From Acidobacteriota bacterium (GTDB lineage Bacteria > Acidobacteriota > Terriglobia > Terriglobales > Acidobacteriaceae): a DNA stretch of 64,000 nucleotides. Both the position numbers and the translations under genes were made by a program. Below, in pieces: positions 46,301 through 55,131 of this stretch. How positions within the stretch are numbered: position 1 is the stretch's first letter; every line of letters begins with the position of its first letter. Where the stretch lies: NCBI GenBank assembly GCA_018268755.1, contig JAFDVW010000008.1, positions 124,001-188,000 on the forward strand. Direction: 5' to 3'. Below the pieces are notes generated by a model, which worked only from the letters and a program-made list of their open reading frames with translations, made no database searches and was not told where the DNA came from.

Positions 46301-46907
46301 TGCGGTAGGCAACAACGCGTTCAACGCCACCATCGTTCCGGTGGACGCTCCGCTAGTCGCCTTCGGCGACATCGTGCGGGGCAACTGGCCGCGCGAGTTT
46401 CAGCCGAAATCGAGCACGGTTTTCTCCTGGTTAATGAACAACTACTGGGGGACCAATTTCCCGGCCTGGCAGGGCGGAGACTTCACCTTCCGCTATGTGC
46501 TGACCAGCAACGCCACACTGAATCCGGCGGAAGCCATGCGGTTCGGAGTCGAGGAATCGACGCCGCTGGAAAAGACCGATGTTCCGCAAAGCGCCGGCGT
46601 CTCCGCTCTGCCGCTGGATAAGGCAAGCCTCTTGCAGCTGGACCACGCCAACGTGCAGGTTTCCACGTGGAAGATGGCCGAGGATGGCGAAGGCACCATT
46701 CTTCGCCTGCAGGAAACTTCCGGCCAAGCTACGCAGGTGCGCATTCACAGCGACTATTTCAAATTTCGGGCCGCCTGGATCGCCACAGCGCTGGAAGAAA
46801 AAGTCTCCGGATTGTCGCCGAACCAGGGAGACCTGGAGGTCTCGTTAAAACCGTTTCAGGTGCTCACCGTTCGCGTGCTCAGCGATCCGCGGAAGCCTGT
46901 GGAGTAA
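43380..46907 (+). CDS. Secreted GH38-like alpha-mannosidase with N-terminal lyase-type domain
   Basis: Protein of about 1175 residues with a signal peptide (1-25, ending SRALA). Residues about 30-200 resemble the C-terminal carbohydrate-binding-like domain of family 4 rhamnogalacturonan lyases (FQPGPANGMTGARLHPFTV). A GH38-type catalytic region follows: HEHLDVGF has the metal ligands His320 and Asp324 (relatives have Trp instead of Phe), and VDVPAYTWS carries Asp434 at the place of the nucleophile. The C-terminal part (about 700-1175) is beta-rich. An in-frame start at 43182 lies within the dehydratase gene; ATG 43380 begins the leader. It ends the plus-strand run. Hydrolysis of alpha-mannoside or another alpha-linked sugar is inferred. 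Confidence 0.85.
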   Translation: MSFRRLFLLAILFPVLGFLSSRALAETGGKLLWRIGEFNASSGEFRSQNIDYGNPASDPVYEVGKSTAADWLRFQPGPANGMTGARLHPFTVKFELKEPPQGVYQLRLAVLYETPRLSYLKVEINGHAGLFYFHPKLDYAAGDWEGTFVPQTSIDSKVISIPAEWMKQGANQLVLTALDDPSTRQDSLGAIAPGHTGIAYDALELTQASSRDAKSADFAATIAPTIFYQNKSGLEEIVQVFASFARVPARGEIRLSLGGKSWSQPVSGPEEFGEKKLEFLVPEWSGKVPASVTLQSEQGKRTVRAEISPAKKWTVFIIPHEHLDVGFTDYAAKVAELHSQSIDDVMAVMRRVPEFRWTLDGSWVADQYIAGRPAEARKDFLEHVRSGKIAIPAEFANQHTGNASLEGLIRSFYGSRRLALQYDLPKIDAAQTVDVPAYTWSYASVLHDAGIRYFLGASNSWRAPGVLLGRWNEKSPFYWEGPDGGRVLMWYSRAYLQMHTLFGGPWRMEAVRDALPVFLQAYSGPAYPANSAIIFGSQLENTPFTKEQAEIVGQWGGQYVYPRLEFSTVSAAMRQMEREAGDKIPVYRGDFGPYWEDGYGSDAKHTAIHRENQERILTAEKLSVLPSLLSSILRPDLSLLQNAWTNELTYDEHTWTYVGATSQPENEQSDKQLALKQARVLEARREIDESIQRSMAQLTGMLRPQQNSVAVFNSLSWKRDGLVSVDLSDGLEIVDNVSQQAVPYEVLFVGKGYALPGFGSGYRRVRFVAKDVPALGYKLYSLQPARQAMPAAAQTTSETVVENQFYRLTLDPASGAIAGIFDKQLGQELVNTGSPYKFGSYLYVTGGDDIPNNSLYRFGAGLNPPALTVRPAGKGKIVGIKKTPFGTIITLESSAYNTPRIQTEITLYDDEKKIGFRYDLHKDRVLTRESAYIAFPLAINNPSFTYGSQTGWVNPAKDELPGGSREWYLARYWTAVGNNAFNATIVPVDAPLVAFGDIVRGNWPREFQPKSSTVFSWLMNNYWGTNFPAWQGGDFTFRYVLTSNATLNPAEAMRFGVEESTPLEKTDVPQSAGVSALPLDKASLLQLDHANVQVSTWKMAEDGEGTILRLQETSGQATQVRIHSDYFKFRAAWIATALEEKVSGLSPNQGDLEVSLKPFQVLTVRVLSDPRKPVE

Positions 46908-47457
46908 GCAGGCCTCCGGAAACACTTCTACGCTTGGCCATCTCCTGGCCAACCGCCCCCAGTTCCGCCGGGGAAAGCCATTTGGCCGCCGCGGGAAAGA
47001 CAAGGGTGTCTTCCACCTCGATGTGCTGGGCGTACATTTTCTTCAGTTCGGCGAGGGCGGAGCGAAGCTCGCCGGCCTCTTGCGCGGGGAGAGGACCTGC
47101 TTGCAAACACTGCCTGCCCAGTCTGTCCACCAAAGCATGCAAAGGCGCGGCCCGCTGGTGGTCTTCTTCCAGCGCGTCCAGGCGCTGTAGAGCCATCTCT
47201 ATTTCGCTGGATTGAAGTTGCCGCATGCGCGGGAACAAGGAAGCTTCCTCATCTTCGGTATGGCGGGGGGCAGCCTCGCGAAAATACTGCAAAGCCGTCT
47301 GCAAGGACTGCCGGGCCTCCTCCGGCAAAGGAGTCTCCACGATTGCCGCGACCGACTGCAGCGCGCCCAGAAACATCTCAATCCGGCGATGACAGTCGGA
47401 GAGAAGGCGGGTGGGATCGGCAAAACTGTGCGTCGCCATGCCAATTTGTACCGGCAT
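46879..47457 (-). CDS. Hemerythrin-like HHE domain protein
   Basis: Soluble four-helix-bundle protein of 192 residues with the hemerythrin-type His/Glu pattern: DCHRRIEMF, RHTEDEEASLFP, LEEDHQRAAPLH and AQHIEVEDTLVFP. This fold binds a non-haem di-iron centre for O2, NO or redox sensing. AAGGAG lies 8 bases before ATG 47457. It overlaps the last 29 bases of the GH38-like gene tail to tail. No operon partner is visible on the minus strand side, so its link to the pentose phosphate genes beyond is only positional. Probably an oxidative or nitrosative stress protein. Confidence 0.88.
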   Translation of the reverse strand: MPVQIGMATHSFADPTRLLSDCHRRIEMFLGALQSVAAIVETPLPEEARQSLQTALQYFREAAPRHTEDEEASLFPRMRQLQSSEIEMALQRLDALEEDHQRAAPLHALVDRLGRQCLQAGPLPAQEAGELRSALAELKKMYAQHIEVEDTLVFPAAAKWLSPAELGAVGQEMAKRRSVSGGLLTPQASADR

Positions 47458-47575
47458 GCAGAACTCCTTCCAGGCTTGAGGATGTGCCTATGCTATCCAA
47501 GATGGGCGCCGGACACGATGACTTTTGTCACGAGTGCGAAACTATCCCTTTAGCGGCGAACATGCGCGGCAAGGC

Positions 47576-48262
47576 CTATTGCCCGGCCGCCGCCCGGTCC
47601 GCCAGAACCAATGCATTCTCGGAGTAGACCCGGCCGGCGGGAATGGAAGGATCGCCGGCCTGCAAACGAGCGAGCATCTGGACTTTTTCCGCTCCGGTGA
47701 CCAACCAGAGCACGCGGCGAGCGCGATTGAGCAGAGGATAGGTCAGAGTCATACGCCGGCGTCCCTGATAGGTGCCGGTGATTCCGACATCCGCATCTTC
47801 CACCTGCAGCACTGGGTCTCCGGGCACCAGCGAAGCCGTATGGCCATCCGGCCCCATGCCTAAATGGACCAGGTCCAGGATCGCCGGGGAACCCGCAATC
47901 GCGCTAAGGGTCTGGGCGTATTGGGCGGCAGCCGCAGTTAAATCCGCGGACTCCACCGGCATGGCATAAATCTGCTCCGGCCGCAGGGGCGCGTGGGAAA
48001 GCAGGCTCTCGCGCAGGTGAGTGAGATTTCTGTCGGGATCCCCGGCCGGCGCCACCCGTTCATCGACCTGCACCACGTGAACGAAATTCCAGGGGACTTC
48101 TTCCTGGGCCAGATCGCGCAACATGATCCAGGGCGTGCGGCCTCCACTCACGGCCATCACAAATGAGCCACGGGCCGCGACCGCGGCCTGAGCCTCGGCG
48201 GCAATGTGCCGGGCCGCTTCCCGGGCCACGACATCGGGGTTGTCATAAACTTCGATGTTCAT
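47576..48262 (-). CDS. pgl: 6-phosphogluconolactonase
   Basis: 6-phosphogluconolactonase, 228 residues, the second step of the oxidative pentose phosphate pathway. The core motifs AVSGGRTP, QVDERV, and HLGMGPDGHTASLVPGD are typical of the family. ATG 48262 was preferred because GAGG lies 8 bases upstream; the GTG one codon earlier is possible. It is last in the minus-strand order pgi-zwf-pgl, 41 bases after zwf. The cluster gives glucose 6-phosphate oxidation; a 6-phosphogluconate dehydrogenase gene is not in the window. Confidence 0.95.
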   Translation of the reverse strand: MNIEVYDNPDVVAREAARHIAAEAQAAVAARGSFVMAVSGGRTPWIMLRDLAQEEVPWNFVHVVQVDERVAPAGDPDRNLTHLRESLLSHAPLRPEQIYAMPVESADLTAAAAQYAQTLSAIAGSPAILDLVHLGMGPDGHTASLVPGDPVLQVEDADVGITGTYQGRRRMTLTYPLLNRARRVLWLVTGAEKVQMLARLQAGDPSIPAGRVYSENALVLADRAAAGQ

Positions 48263-48303
48263 CACGGCTTCCTCAAGGGCAAAGTTGGGAGAGCGAGACA
48301 GAA

Positions 48304-49695
48304 TTAATCCGCCTCGGGAACCGATTCCGTGCCCGATGGATTATGCCAGTTGCCGGGCGGGGCCACGCGCGCAACTTCTTCCGGTCCCCAGGTCCCCGGA
48401 GCATAGGGGAAAATCGGCGTTCCCTTCTTCAATACCGGTTCCACGATGCGCCAGGCCTCTTCGACATAATCTTCGCGGGCGAAGAGAGTGCTGTCGCCGG
48501 CCATGGCCGCCCCCAGCACACGCTCGTAGGCGTCCATTTCGTCGGCCTGCGGAGAGTGGCTGGCCACCATCTCGCTGGTTTGCAGAGTTATGCCCTCCCC
48601 CGGAGTCAAGGTCATCATGCCCATGGCGATGGTCACTTCGGGACTGAGACGCAAGCGCAGGTGGTTTTCCTTCAGCACGCTGTCGGGAATCAGGGTGGGC
48701 GGCTTGCGGAATTTGCCGACGATTTCCGTGGAGGTCACCGGCAGATTTTTGCCGGCGCGAATGTAAAAGGGGACGCCCTTCCAGCGCCAGGAATTGACTT
48801 CCATCCTTAAGGCCGCGAAGGTTTCGGTCTGGGAGTCTTTGGCCACGCCGTTCTCCTGCCGGTAGCCCTCGAACTGCCCGCGCACCAGGTTGGCTTCCTC
48901 GATAGAGGCCACGGCCTTCAGGACTTTCACTTTCTCATCGCGCACCGATTCGCTGTCATTGCTGACTGGCGGCTCCATGGCCAGATTGGAGAGCACCTGA
49001 AACAGATGGTTCTGCACCACATCGCGGATGGTGCCGGTCTGGTCGTAGAAACCGCCGCGCCCCTGTACGCCGAAATCTTCCGCCATGGTGATCTGGACGC
49101 TCTCAATGTAGAAGCGGTTCCAGAAAGATTCGACAAAGGTATTGGCAAAGCGGAAGACCATCATGTTGTTCACGGCGCGCTTTCCCAGGTAATGATCGAT
49201 GCGGAAGATGTCATGCTCGTTGAAGACGCTGAGCAGGAACCGGTTTAGCTCCCGGGCCGAGGCGAGATCATGACCAAAGGGCTTTTCCACAATCACACGC
49301 GCACCCCGGCCGCAATTGGATTTCGCCAGATGGCCCACGACAGTTTCAAACAGGACCGGAGGAATGGCCAGATAGTGCGCCGGCGCATGCGCATCCTTGA
49401 GCTGATCGCGCAGGGCGCCGAAGGTGGCCGGGTCCTGATAGTCTCCATCCACATAGCGCAGCAGGTTGCATAACGTTTCGAAGGCCGCGGGATCCAGGCC
49501 GCCGTGCTTTTCCACGCTATCTTTGGCGCGGGCGCGAAGCTGATCGAGGTTCCACCCCGCCTTGGCCACACCGATCACCGGCACGTTCAGGTGGCCACGC
49601 TTCACCATGGCCTGCAATGCGGGGAAAATCTTCTTATATGCCAGATCGCCGGTGGCGCCAAAAAACACTAGTGCGTCGGAATGACCGTTGTTCAT
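48304..49695 (-). CDS. zwf: Glucose-6-phosphate 1-dehydrogenase
   Basis: Glucose-6-phosphate dehydrogenase of about 463 residues. It has the N-terminal cofactor motif FFGATGDLAYKK and the active-site motif RIDHYLGKRAV, followed by the family's KPFGHD and FYIRAGKNLP segments. It oxidises glucose 6-phosphate to 6-phosphogluconolactone, producing NAD(P)H. The frame opens with a TTG at 49704, but ATG 49695 with GGAG about 10 bases upstream is the better start. It lies 15 bases after pgi and 41 before pgl, so the three form an operon. Nothing unusual is seen in length or key residues. Confidence 0.96.
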   Translation of the reverse strand: MNNGHSDALVFFGATGDLAYKKIFPALQAMVKRGHLNVPVIGVAKAGWNLDQLRARAKDSVEKHGGLDPAAFETLCNLLRYVDGDYQDPATFGALRDQLKDAHAPAHYLAIPPVLFETVVGHLAKSNCGRGARVIVEKPFGHDLASARELNRFLLSVFNEHDIFRIDHYLGKRAVNNMMVFRFANTFVESFWNRFYIESVQITMAEDFGVQGRGGFYDQTGTIRDVVQNHLFQVLSNLAMEPPVSNDSESVRDEKVKVLKAVASIEEANLVRGQFEGYRQENGVAKDSQTETFAALRMEVNSWRWKGVPFYIRAGKNLPVTSTEIVGKFRKPPTLIPDSVLKENHLRLRLSPEVTIAMGMMTLTPGEGITLQTSEMVASHSPQADEMDAYERVLGAAMAGDSTLFAREDYVEEAWRIVEPVLKKGTPIFPYAPGTWGPEEVARVAPPGNWHNPSGTESVPEAD

Positions 49696-49709
49696 CACCC
49701 ACAATCTCC

Positions 49710-51350
49710 TTAGGCCTTCAGTTTCCGGTAGCGCCGGATCAGGGTATTGGTGGAGCTGTCATGTTTCAGCTCGGGCTCTTCTCCGGCTTCCAGCTCTGGG
49801 ATGATGCGCTGCGCCAGCACCTTGCCCAGTTCCACCCCCCACTGGTCGAAGGAATCAATGTTCCAGATCACACCCTGGGTGAACACCATGTGCTCATACA
49901 GGGCCACCAATTTGCCCAGCGCCTCCGGCGTCAGCCGATCCACCAAAATGGTGTTCGACGGCCGGTTCCCTTCAAAGACACGATGCGGCACCAGCCAGGC
50001 GGGCGTGCCTTCGGCCTTGACCTGCTCCGGGGTTTTGCCAAAGGCCAAAGCTTCGGTTTGCGCGAACACGTTGGCCAGCAACATGTCATGGTGGCGGCCC
50101 AGCGGATTCAGCGTTTTGGCGAAGGCAATGAAATCGCAGGGGATCAGGCGCGTGCCCTGATGAATGAGCTGATAAAAGGAATGCTGCCCGTTGGTCCCCG
50201 GTTCTCCCCAGTAGATGGGGCCGGTATCGTGCGCGACTTTTCCGCCCTTCAGGGTGACGTGCTTGCCGTTGCTCTCCATGGTCAGCTGCTGCAGGTAGGC
50301 GGGAAAGCGCTTGAGATACTGCTCGTAGGGCAACACGGCCACGGTCTCCGCGCCAAAAAAGTCGTTGTACCAGAGCGACAACAAGCCCAACAGGACCGGG
50401 AGATTGCGTTCCAGGGGGGCGGTGCGGAAATGCTCGTCCATTTCATGGAAACCACGCAGCAAAGCGCGGAAATTCTCTGCCCCCACGGCAATCATGGTGG
50501 AAAGGCCAATGGCCGAATCCATGGAGTAGCGCCCGCCGACCCAATCCCAGAAGCCGAACATGTTGGCGGTGTCGATGCCGAATTTCGCGACCTCGGCAGC
50601 ATTGGTGGAGACCGCGACAAAATGCTTGGCGACCGAGCTTTCCTCGCCGCCCAGGCCGGCCACCGACCAGGCCCGCGCGCTTTGCGCGTTGGTCATGGTC
50701 TCCAGCGTGGTAAAAGTTTTGGAAGAGACGATGAACAAGGTTTCCGCCGCATCCAGACCTTGCACGGCTTCGGCGAAATCGGTACCGTCCACGTTGGAGA
50801 CAAAGCGGAAAGTCAGCGAGCGATCGCTGTAATAACGCAATGCTTCGTAGGCCATAACCGGTCCCAGGTCGGAACCGCCTATGCCAATGTTGATGACGTT
50901 GCGAATGCGCCGGCCGGTGTGGCCTTTCCATTCCCCGCTGCGCACGCGCTCGGAGAAACTGGCCATGCGGTCCAGCACTGCATGCACTTCGGGAACTACG
51001 TTCTTGCCATCCACCAGGATGGTCGCATCTTTGGGCGCGCGCAACGCGGTATGCAGCACGGCCCGCTTTTCCGTAATGTTGATCTTCTCACCGGAAAACA
51101 TGGCCTCAATCCGCGCTTTGAGGCCGGACTCCTCGGCCAGTTGCAGGAGCAGGCGCAAAGTTTCGTCGGTGATGCGATTTTTAGAGTAGTCCAGGTACAG
51201 CCCCACCGCCTCCACAGTCATGCGCTCGCCGCGGCCCGGGTCCGTGGCAAAAAGTTCCCTCAAATGCAATTTGGATACCGTCTTGTAATGGGCCGCGAGC
51301 GCCTTCCAGGCCGCGCGGGGATTGGTCTGAGGCTGAACCGGTGCCGCCAT
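49710..51350 (-). CDS. pgi: Glucose-6-phosphate isomerase, conventional type
   Basis: Phosphoglucose isomerase of the SIS fold, about 546 residues, which converts glucose 6-phosphate to fructose 6-phosphate. The signatures [18 protein letters not shown], the [17 protein letters not shown] segment and the [11 protein letters not shown] end are complete. ATG 51350 was chosen because AAGGAG precedes it and homology begins there; an upstream reading frame overlaps the fucP-like gene without support. First gene of the pgi-zwf-pgl operon. The window also holds two cupin-type isomerases with the same nominal activity but an unrelated fold, so this is the housekeeping copy. Confidence 0.96.
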   Translation of the reverse strand: MAAPVQPQTNPRAAWKALAAHYKTVSKLHLRELFATDPGRGERMTVEAVGLYLDYSKNRITDETLRLLLQLAEESGLKARIEAMFSGEKINITEKRAVLHTALRAPKDATILVDGKNVVPEVHAVLDRMASFSERVRSGEWKGHTGRRIRNVINIGIGGSDLGPVMAYEALRYYSDRSLTFRFVSNVDGTDFAEAVQGLDAAETLFIVSSKTFTTLETMTNAQSARAWSVAGLGGEESSVAKHFVAVSTNAAEVAKFGIDTANMFGFWDWVGGRYSMDSAIGLSTMIAVGAENFRALLRGFHEMDEHFRTAPLERNLPVLLGLLSLWYNDFFGAETVAVLPYEQYLKRFPAYLQQLTMESNGKHVTLKGGKVAHDTGPIYWGEPGTNGQHSFYQLIHQGTRLIPCDFIAFAKTLNPLGRHHDMLLANVFAQTEALAFGKTPEQVKAEGTPAWLVPHRVFEGNRPSNTILVDRLTPEALGKLVALYEHMVFTQGVIWNIDSFDQWGVELGKVLAQRIIPELEAGEEPELKHDSSTNTLIRRYRKLKA

Positions 51351-51390
51351 ACGCTTGCTCCTTCGACTCGTTGCTCGGAACCCCAGCCTG

Positions 51391-52698
51391 TCAGATGGTG
51401 GCAGGTTGTTCCCGGTTGGTCTGCGATCCGCGCAGCGCGTAATACAAAATGTACAAATAGCAGAGAACGGGGACAAAAAAGGCGTGATGGATGCCAATAT
51501 GATCGGCGATGGAGCCTTGCAGCAGGGGAATTACCGCCCCGCCCACGATCGCCATATTGAGGATGCCGGAACCACTTCCCGTCAGCGGTCCCAACTTCGC
51601 CACCCCAAGACTGAAGATGCTGGGAAACATGATGGAGTTGAAAAATCCTACGGCCAAAATGCTCCACATGGCCGCCGGTCCGCGGGTGAGCATGGAAAAA
51701 GTGACCAGGGCCGCGGTACATACGGCAAATAGCGCAAGCAAGTGCTCGGTTTTAAAGCGACGCAACAGGCCGACCCCGAGAAAACGCCCGACCATGGCCC
51801 CGCCCCAGTAAAAAGAAACGTATCCCGCGGCGACTTTTTCCGGCAGGCCGGCAATTTCCGGCTGCCCGAAGTAGTTCACCAGGAAACTTCCAATCGAGAC
51901 TTCCGCGCCCACGTAGGCAAAAATTCCCACCGCCCCGAGGATCAGGTTGGGATGGCGCCACACTGAATCATGGTTGGCTGCGCCGGCCTTTGATGTCAGT
52001 CCTTGAATCACGGGCAAGCGGGAAGTCGCAATCAACCCTGCCAGCAGCAGCAACGCCACCCCGATCACGATATAGGGCAGCTTGACCGAGGCGGCCTGCT
52101 GAACGCGGTAAAGCTGCAAGGCCTCCGGGGAAAGGGCCCGCAGCTGCTCGACCGCCAGCGGCGCCGCGCCCAGAATCAGCAGTCCCCCGAGTTTAGGCGC
52201 GATGGTAGTGCCCAGCGAATTGAAAGCCTGCGTAAGGTCCAGACGGCTGGAAGCGGTTTCCGGCTTGCCCAGCACCACGACATAGGGATTGGCCGCCACC
52301 TGAAGACCCGTAATGCCGGCGGCCAGCACCATCAGGGCAACCAGAAAAAGCGGAAAGGAAGCCGAAGACGCGGCCGGCACAAACAAAAACGCCCCCACCG
52401 CCATGCCGAGCAGGCCGGTCACCATGGTCTTCTGGTAACCAATCGCATTCACCACCCACGCCCAGGGAAACGAGAAAAAGAAATAGGCGGAGAAAAAGGC
52501 GCACTGCACCAGCATGACGCGGGCATAACTGAGGTCGAAGATGGTCTTCAGGTGGGGCACCAGAATGTCATTCAGGCAGGTGAGAAAGCCCCACATGAAG
52601 AACAGAGTGGTCACGATCACCAGGGGGCGAGTATAGTTCGGTGTCCCCGCCGGCAGGCCGCTCGGCGGTGCGGTATGGGTGCTTCCCTGCATTGCCAT
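51391..52698 (-). CDS. FucP/GluP-like MFS sugar symporter (FHS family)
   Basis: Proton-coupled MFS symporter of the fucose/glucose-galactose family, about 435 residues. It shows [19 protein letters not shown] in the first helix, [29 protein letters not shown] and a final [15 protein letters not shown] helix. ATG 52698 was selected because GGAGG lies 8 bases upstream; two further ATGs nearby are in frame. It is transcribed with or just ahead of pgi, 40 bases away, suggesting that imported glucose, galactose or fucose feeds hexose phosphate metabolism. It is the fourth MFS transporter of the window. Confidence 0.93.
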   Translation of the reverse strand: MAMQGSTHTAPPSGLPAGTPNYTRPLVIVTTLFFMWGFLTCLNDILVPHLKTIFDLSYARVMLVQCAFFSAYFFFSFPWAWVVNAIGYQKTMVTGLLGMAVGAFLFVPAASSASFPLFLVALMVLAAGITGLQVAANPYVVVLGKPETASSRLDLTQAFNSLGTTIAPKLGGLLILGAAPLAVEQLRALSPEALQLYRVQQAASVKLPYIVIGVALLLLAGLIATSRLPVIQGLTSKAGAANHDSVWRHPNLILGAVGIFAYVGAEVSIGSFLVNYFGQPEIAGLPEKVAAGYVSFYWGGAMVGRFLGVGLLRRFKTEHLLALFAVCTAALVTFSMLTRGPAAMWSILAVGFFNSIMFPSIFSLGVAKLGPLTGSGSGILNMAIVGGAVIPLLQGSIADHIGIHHAFFVPVLCYLYILYYALRGSQTNREQPATI

Positions 52699-53003
52699 GT
52701 CGCTAGCCTCCATCCACTCCACGGTTAAATTTGTGCGCAAAAACAGGGTCTGGATGCGAATGGAAAACGCACAACCATGCAGTGGAGTCTTTCATGCGGA
52801 CTAAAATCGCCGGTAGTTCGGACCCGTATTGGGGATAGCAGAAATATGATACCCGCGTGGCCGGTGTCTTTGCAGGCTAAGTTTCCACAGCCCCGGCAGA
52901 CCGGCCGATGTAGTTGGTGTGACAAGGAAGACCGGAGAACAAGCGGGCCCCAAGCAACTCATCCGCGCCATGAGAAAACCTGTCTTTCCAGTACAATTCG
53001 CTG
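52699..53003. other. Divergent gap between the FucP-like and glgX genes
   Basis: A 305-base region with no gene. The only visible features are the ribosome-binding sequence of the FucP-like gene at its left end and an imperfect inverted pair (CCACTCCA near 52714 and TGGAGT near 52785). No sigma-70 boxes can be named with confidence. Confidence 0.4.
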
Positions 53004-55127
53004 GTGAGTAAGCCTCTCTCCGCCGGCGAGCAACCCCGACGCACCACTCATCCCGCGTCCGGAGCCGCCGGGCCGGGGCTGAGGTGGGAGCAGGTAGAGG
53101 GCAGTCCCCTGCCCCTGGGCGCCCATTGGATGGAAGCCGAGCAGGCCTTCAACTTTGCCCTGCATGCCGAACATGCGGAAAGCGTCACCTTGTTGTTTTA
53201 CGCGGCCCACGACCTGGTCAATCCCCTGCTGGAGTATCGCTTCGATTTTCTGCATAACAAGTCGGGACACGTGTGGCACTGCCGCATCCCGGCCAGCGAA
53301 CTCCGCGATTGCGCCTACTACGGATATTCGGTCTCCGGGGAGAGCTTGCCCGGGGTCCACAGTTTTGATTCCCAGAAGGTGCTGCTCGACCCTTATGCCC
53401 GCTGCATTTTCTTTCCTCCCAGCTTTGACCGCACACTGGCGATGCGGGAAGGCCCCAATGCCGGCCACGCTCCCCTGGGCGTACTGACCGCGCCGCAGGC
53501 GCACTTTGACTGGAGCGGAGACCACCACCAAGACCACGAGTCGGACGCGGTCATCTATGAGTTGCACGTCAAAGGATTCACCCGCCATCCCACCTCGGGC
53601 GTGGCCGAGGCGCGCGCCGGGACCTATGCCGGACTGGTGGAAAAGATCCCCTATCTGCAGGAACTGGGCATCACCATGGTGGAGCTGATGCCGGTCTTTC
53701 AGCGCGACCCGCAGGAAGGCGACTACTGGGGATACATGCCGCTGAACTTCTTCGCACCGCACGCGCAATATGCCTCCAGCTACGAACAGGATGCCCAGCA
53801 CATCGAATTTCGCAATATGGTGAAGGCCTTTCATCAGGCCGGCATCAGCGTGGTGCTCGATGTGGTGTACAACCACACTTGCGAAGGCGACCATCGCGGC
53901 CCCATCTACAGCTACAAAGGCATCGACTCCGCCGGTTACTACATGCTGACCGGGGACCCGGCCACCCCCTATGCCAACTATTCCGGCACGGGCAACACCT
54001 TGAACTTCGGCCAGGCGCACGTGCGCAAGATGGTGATGGACAGCCTCCGCTTCTGGAAGCGGGAGATGCACATTGATGGCTTCCGTTTCGACCTGGCCTC
54101 AGTATTCAGCCGCAACGCCGACGGCACCTTGAACTGGGGACATGCACCCATCTTCACCGAGATCGCCGGCGACCCGGAGCTCAGCCATCTTCGCTTGATC
54201 GCCGAACCGTGGGACACGGGGGCGTATCAACTGGGCCGAGGGTTTCCCGGCATGACCTGGCTGCAGTGGAACGGACGGTTCCGCGACGATCTGCGCCGCT
54301 TCGTACGCGGCGACGCCGGCATGGTGCCCGACCTGATGCGCCGGATCTATGGCAGCGACGACCTGTTTCCCGACAGCCGCGCCGACGCCTACCATGCCTA
54401 CCAGAGCGTGAACTACGTGACTTCGCACGATGGCTTCACGCTCTATGACCTGGTTGCTTATAACGAAAAGCGCAATTGGGCCAACGGCCACGACAATACC
54501 GACGGCATGGAGGCTAACTTCAGCTGGAACTGCGGCCACGAAGGCGATGAGGGCGCGTCTGCCGAGGTGCTGGCCCTGCGCCGCCGTCAGGTCAAGAATT
54601 TCTTCTGCCTGCTTATGCTGTCCAATGGCACGCCTATGTTCCGGGCGGGCGACGAATTTCTCAACACGCAATATGGCAACAACAATCCTTACAACCAGGA
54701 CAACATCACCGGGTGGCTGGACTGGAGCCAGTTGCAGACCAATCAGGACATCTTTCGCTTCTTCCAAAAGATGATCGCCTTCCGCAAGAGCCATCCTTCC
54801 TTGAGCCGCAGCCGTTTCTGGCGGGAGGATGTGGACTGGTACGGCACTGGCGCCCGGGCAGATTTGTCGCACGACTCGCACAGCCTGGCATTTTGCCTGC
54901 ACGGGACTTCCCAGGGGGACGGCGACATTTATGTCATGATCAACGCCTATTGGGAAGAACTGGAGTTTCAGATCCAGGAGGGCACGCCGCAGGAATGGCG
55001 GAGAATCGTGGACACAGGACAAGCCAGCCCCAATGATTTTGTGGAGAGCGGAGAAGGCATAGACACCCTGCATTACACGGTGGGACCGCGCTCCGTGGTG
55101 GTGCTGCTTCGCCCCGCAGGACGTTAG
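53004..55127 (+). CDS. glgX: Glycogen debranching enzyme
   Basis: GH13_11 debranching enzyme, 707 residues, that cleaves alpha-1,6 branch points in glycogen. An N-terminal CBM48 (about 25-150) is followed by the catalytic barrel. Motifs include DVVYNHT, GFRFDLAS with the nucleophile D363, the acid/base E401 in IAEPWDTG and the D476 in TSHDGF. The length is normal. The start is a GTG at 53004 with only weak Shine-Dalgarno support; no ATG lies early enough to keep the CBM48. It is divergent from the FucP-like gene and convergent with a HAD phosphatase gene 4 bases away. It works with the phosphorylase and phosphoglucomutase further downstream. Confidence 0.95.
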   Translation: MSKPLSAGEQPRRTTHPASGAAGPGLRWEQVEGSPLPLGAHWMEAEQAFNFALHAEHAESVTLLFYAAHDLVNPLLEYRFDFLHNKSGHVWHCRIPASELRDCAYYGYSVSGESLPGVHSFDSQKVLLDPYARCIFFPPSFDRTLAMREGPNAGHAPLGVLTAPQAHFDWSGDHHQDHESDAVIYELHVKGFTRHPTSGVAEARAGTYAGLVEKIPYLQELGITMVELMPVFQRDPQEGDYWGYMPLNFFAPHAQYASSYEQDAQHIEFRNMVKAFHQAGISVVLDVVYNHTCEGDHRGPIYSYKGIDSAGYYMLTGDPATPYANYSGTGNTLNFGQAHVRKMVMDSLRFWKREMHIDGFRFDLASVFSRNADGTLNWGHAPIFTEIAGDPELSHLRLIAEPWDTGAYQLGRGFPGMTWLQWNGRFRDDLRRFVRGDAGMVPDLMRRIYGSDDLFPDSRADAYHAYQSVNYVTSHDGFTLYDLVAYNEKRNWANGHDNTDGMEANFSWNCGHEGDEGASAEVLALRRRQVKNFFCLLMLSNGTPMFRAGDEFLNTQYGNNNPYNQDNITGWLDWSQLQTNQDIFRFFQKMIAFRKSHPSLSRSRFWREDVDWYGTGARADLSHDSHSLAFCLHGTSQGDGDIYVMINAYWEELEFQIQEGTPQEWRRIVDTGQASPNDFVESGEGIDTLHYTVGPRSVVVLLRPAGR

Positions 55128-55131
55128 CAGC

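Noticed and set aside
49617..51560. Long plus-strand open frame across pgi
   Set aside because: It has a low-complexity, His/Gly/Gln-rich composition expected of antisense reading, while pgi is complete on the other strand.
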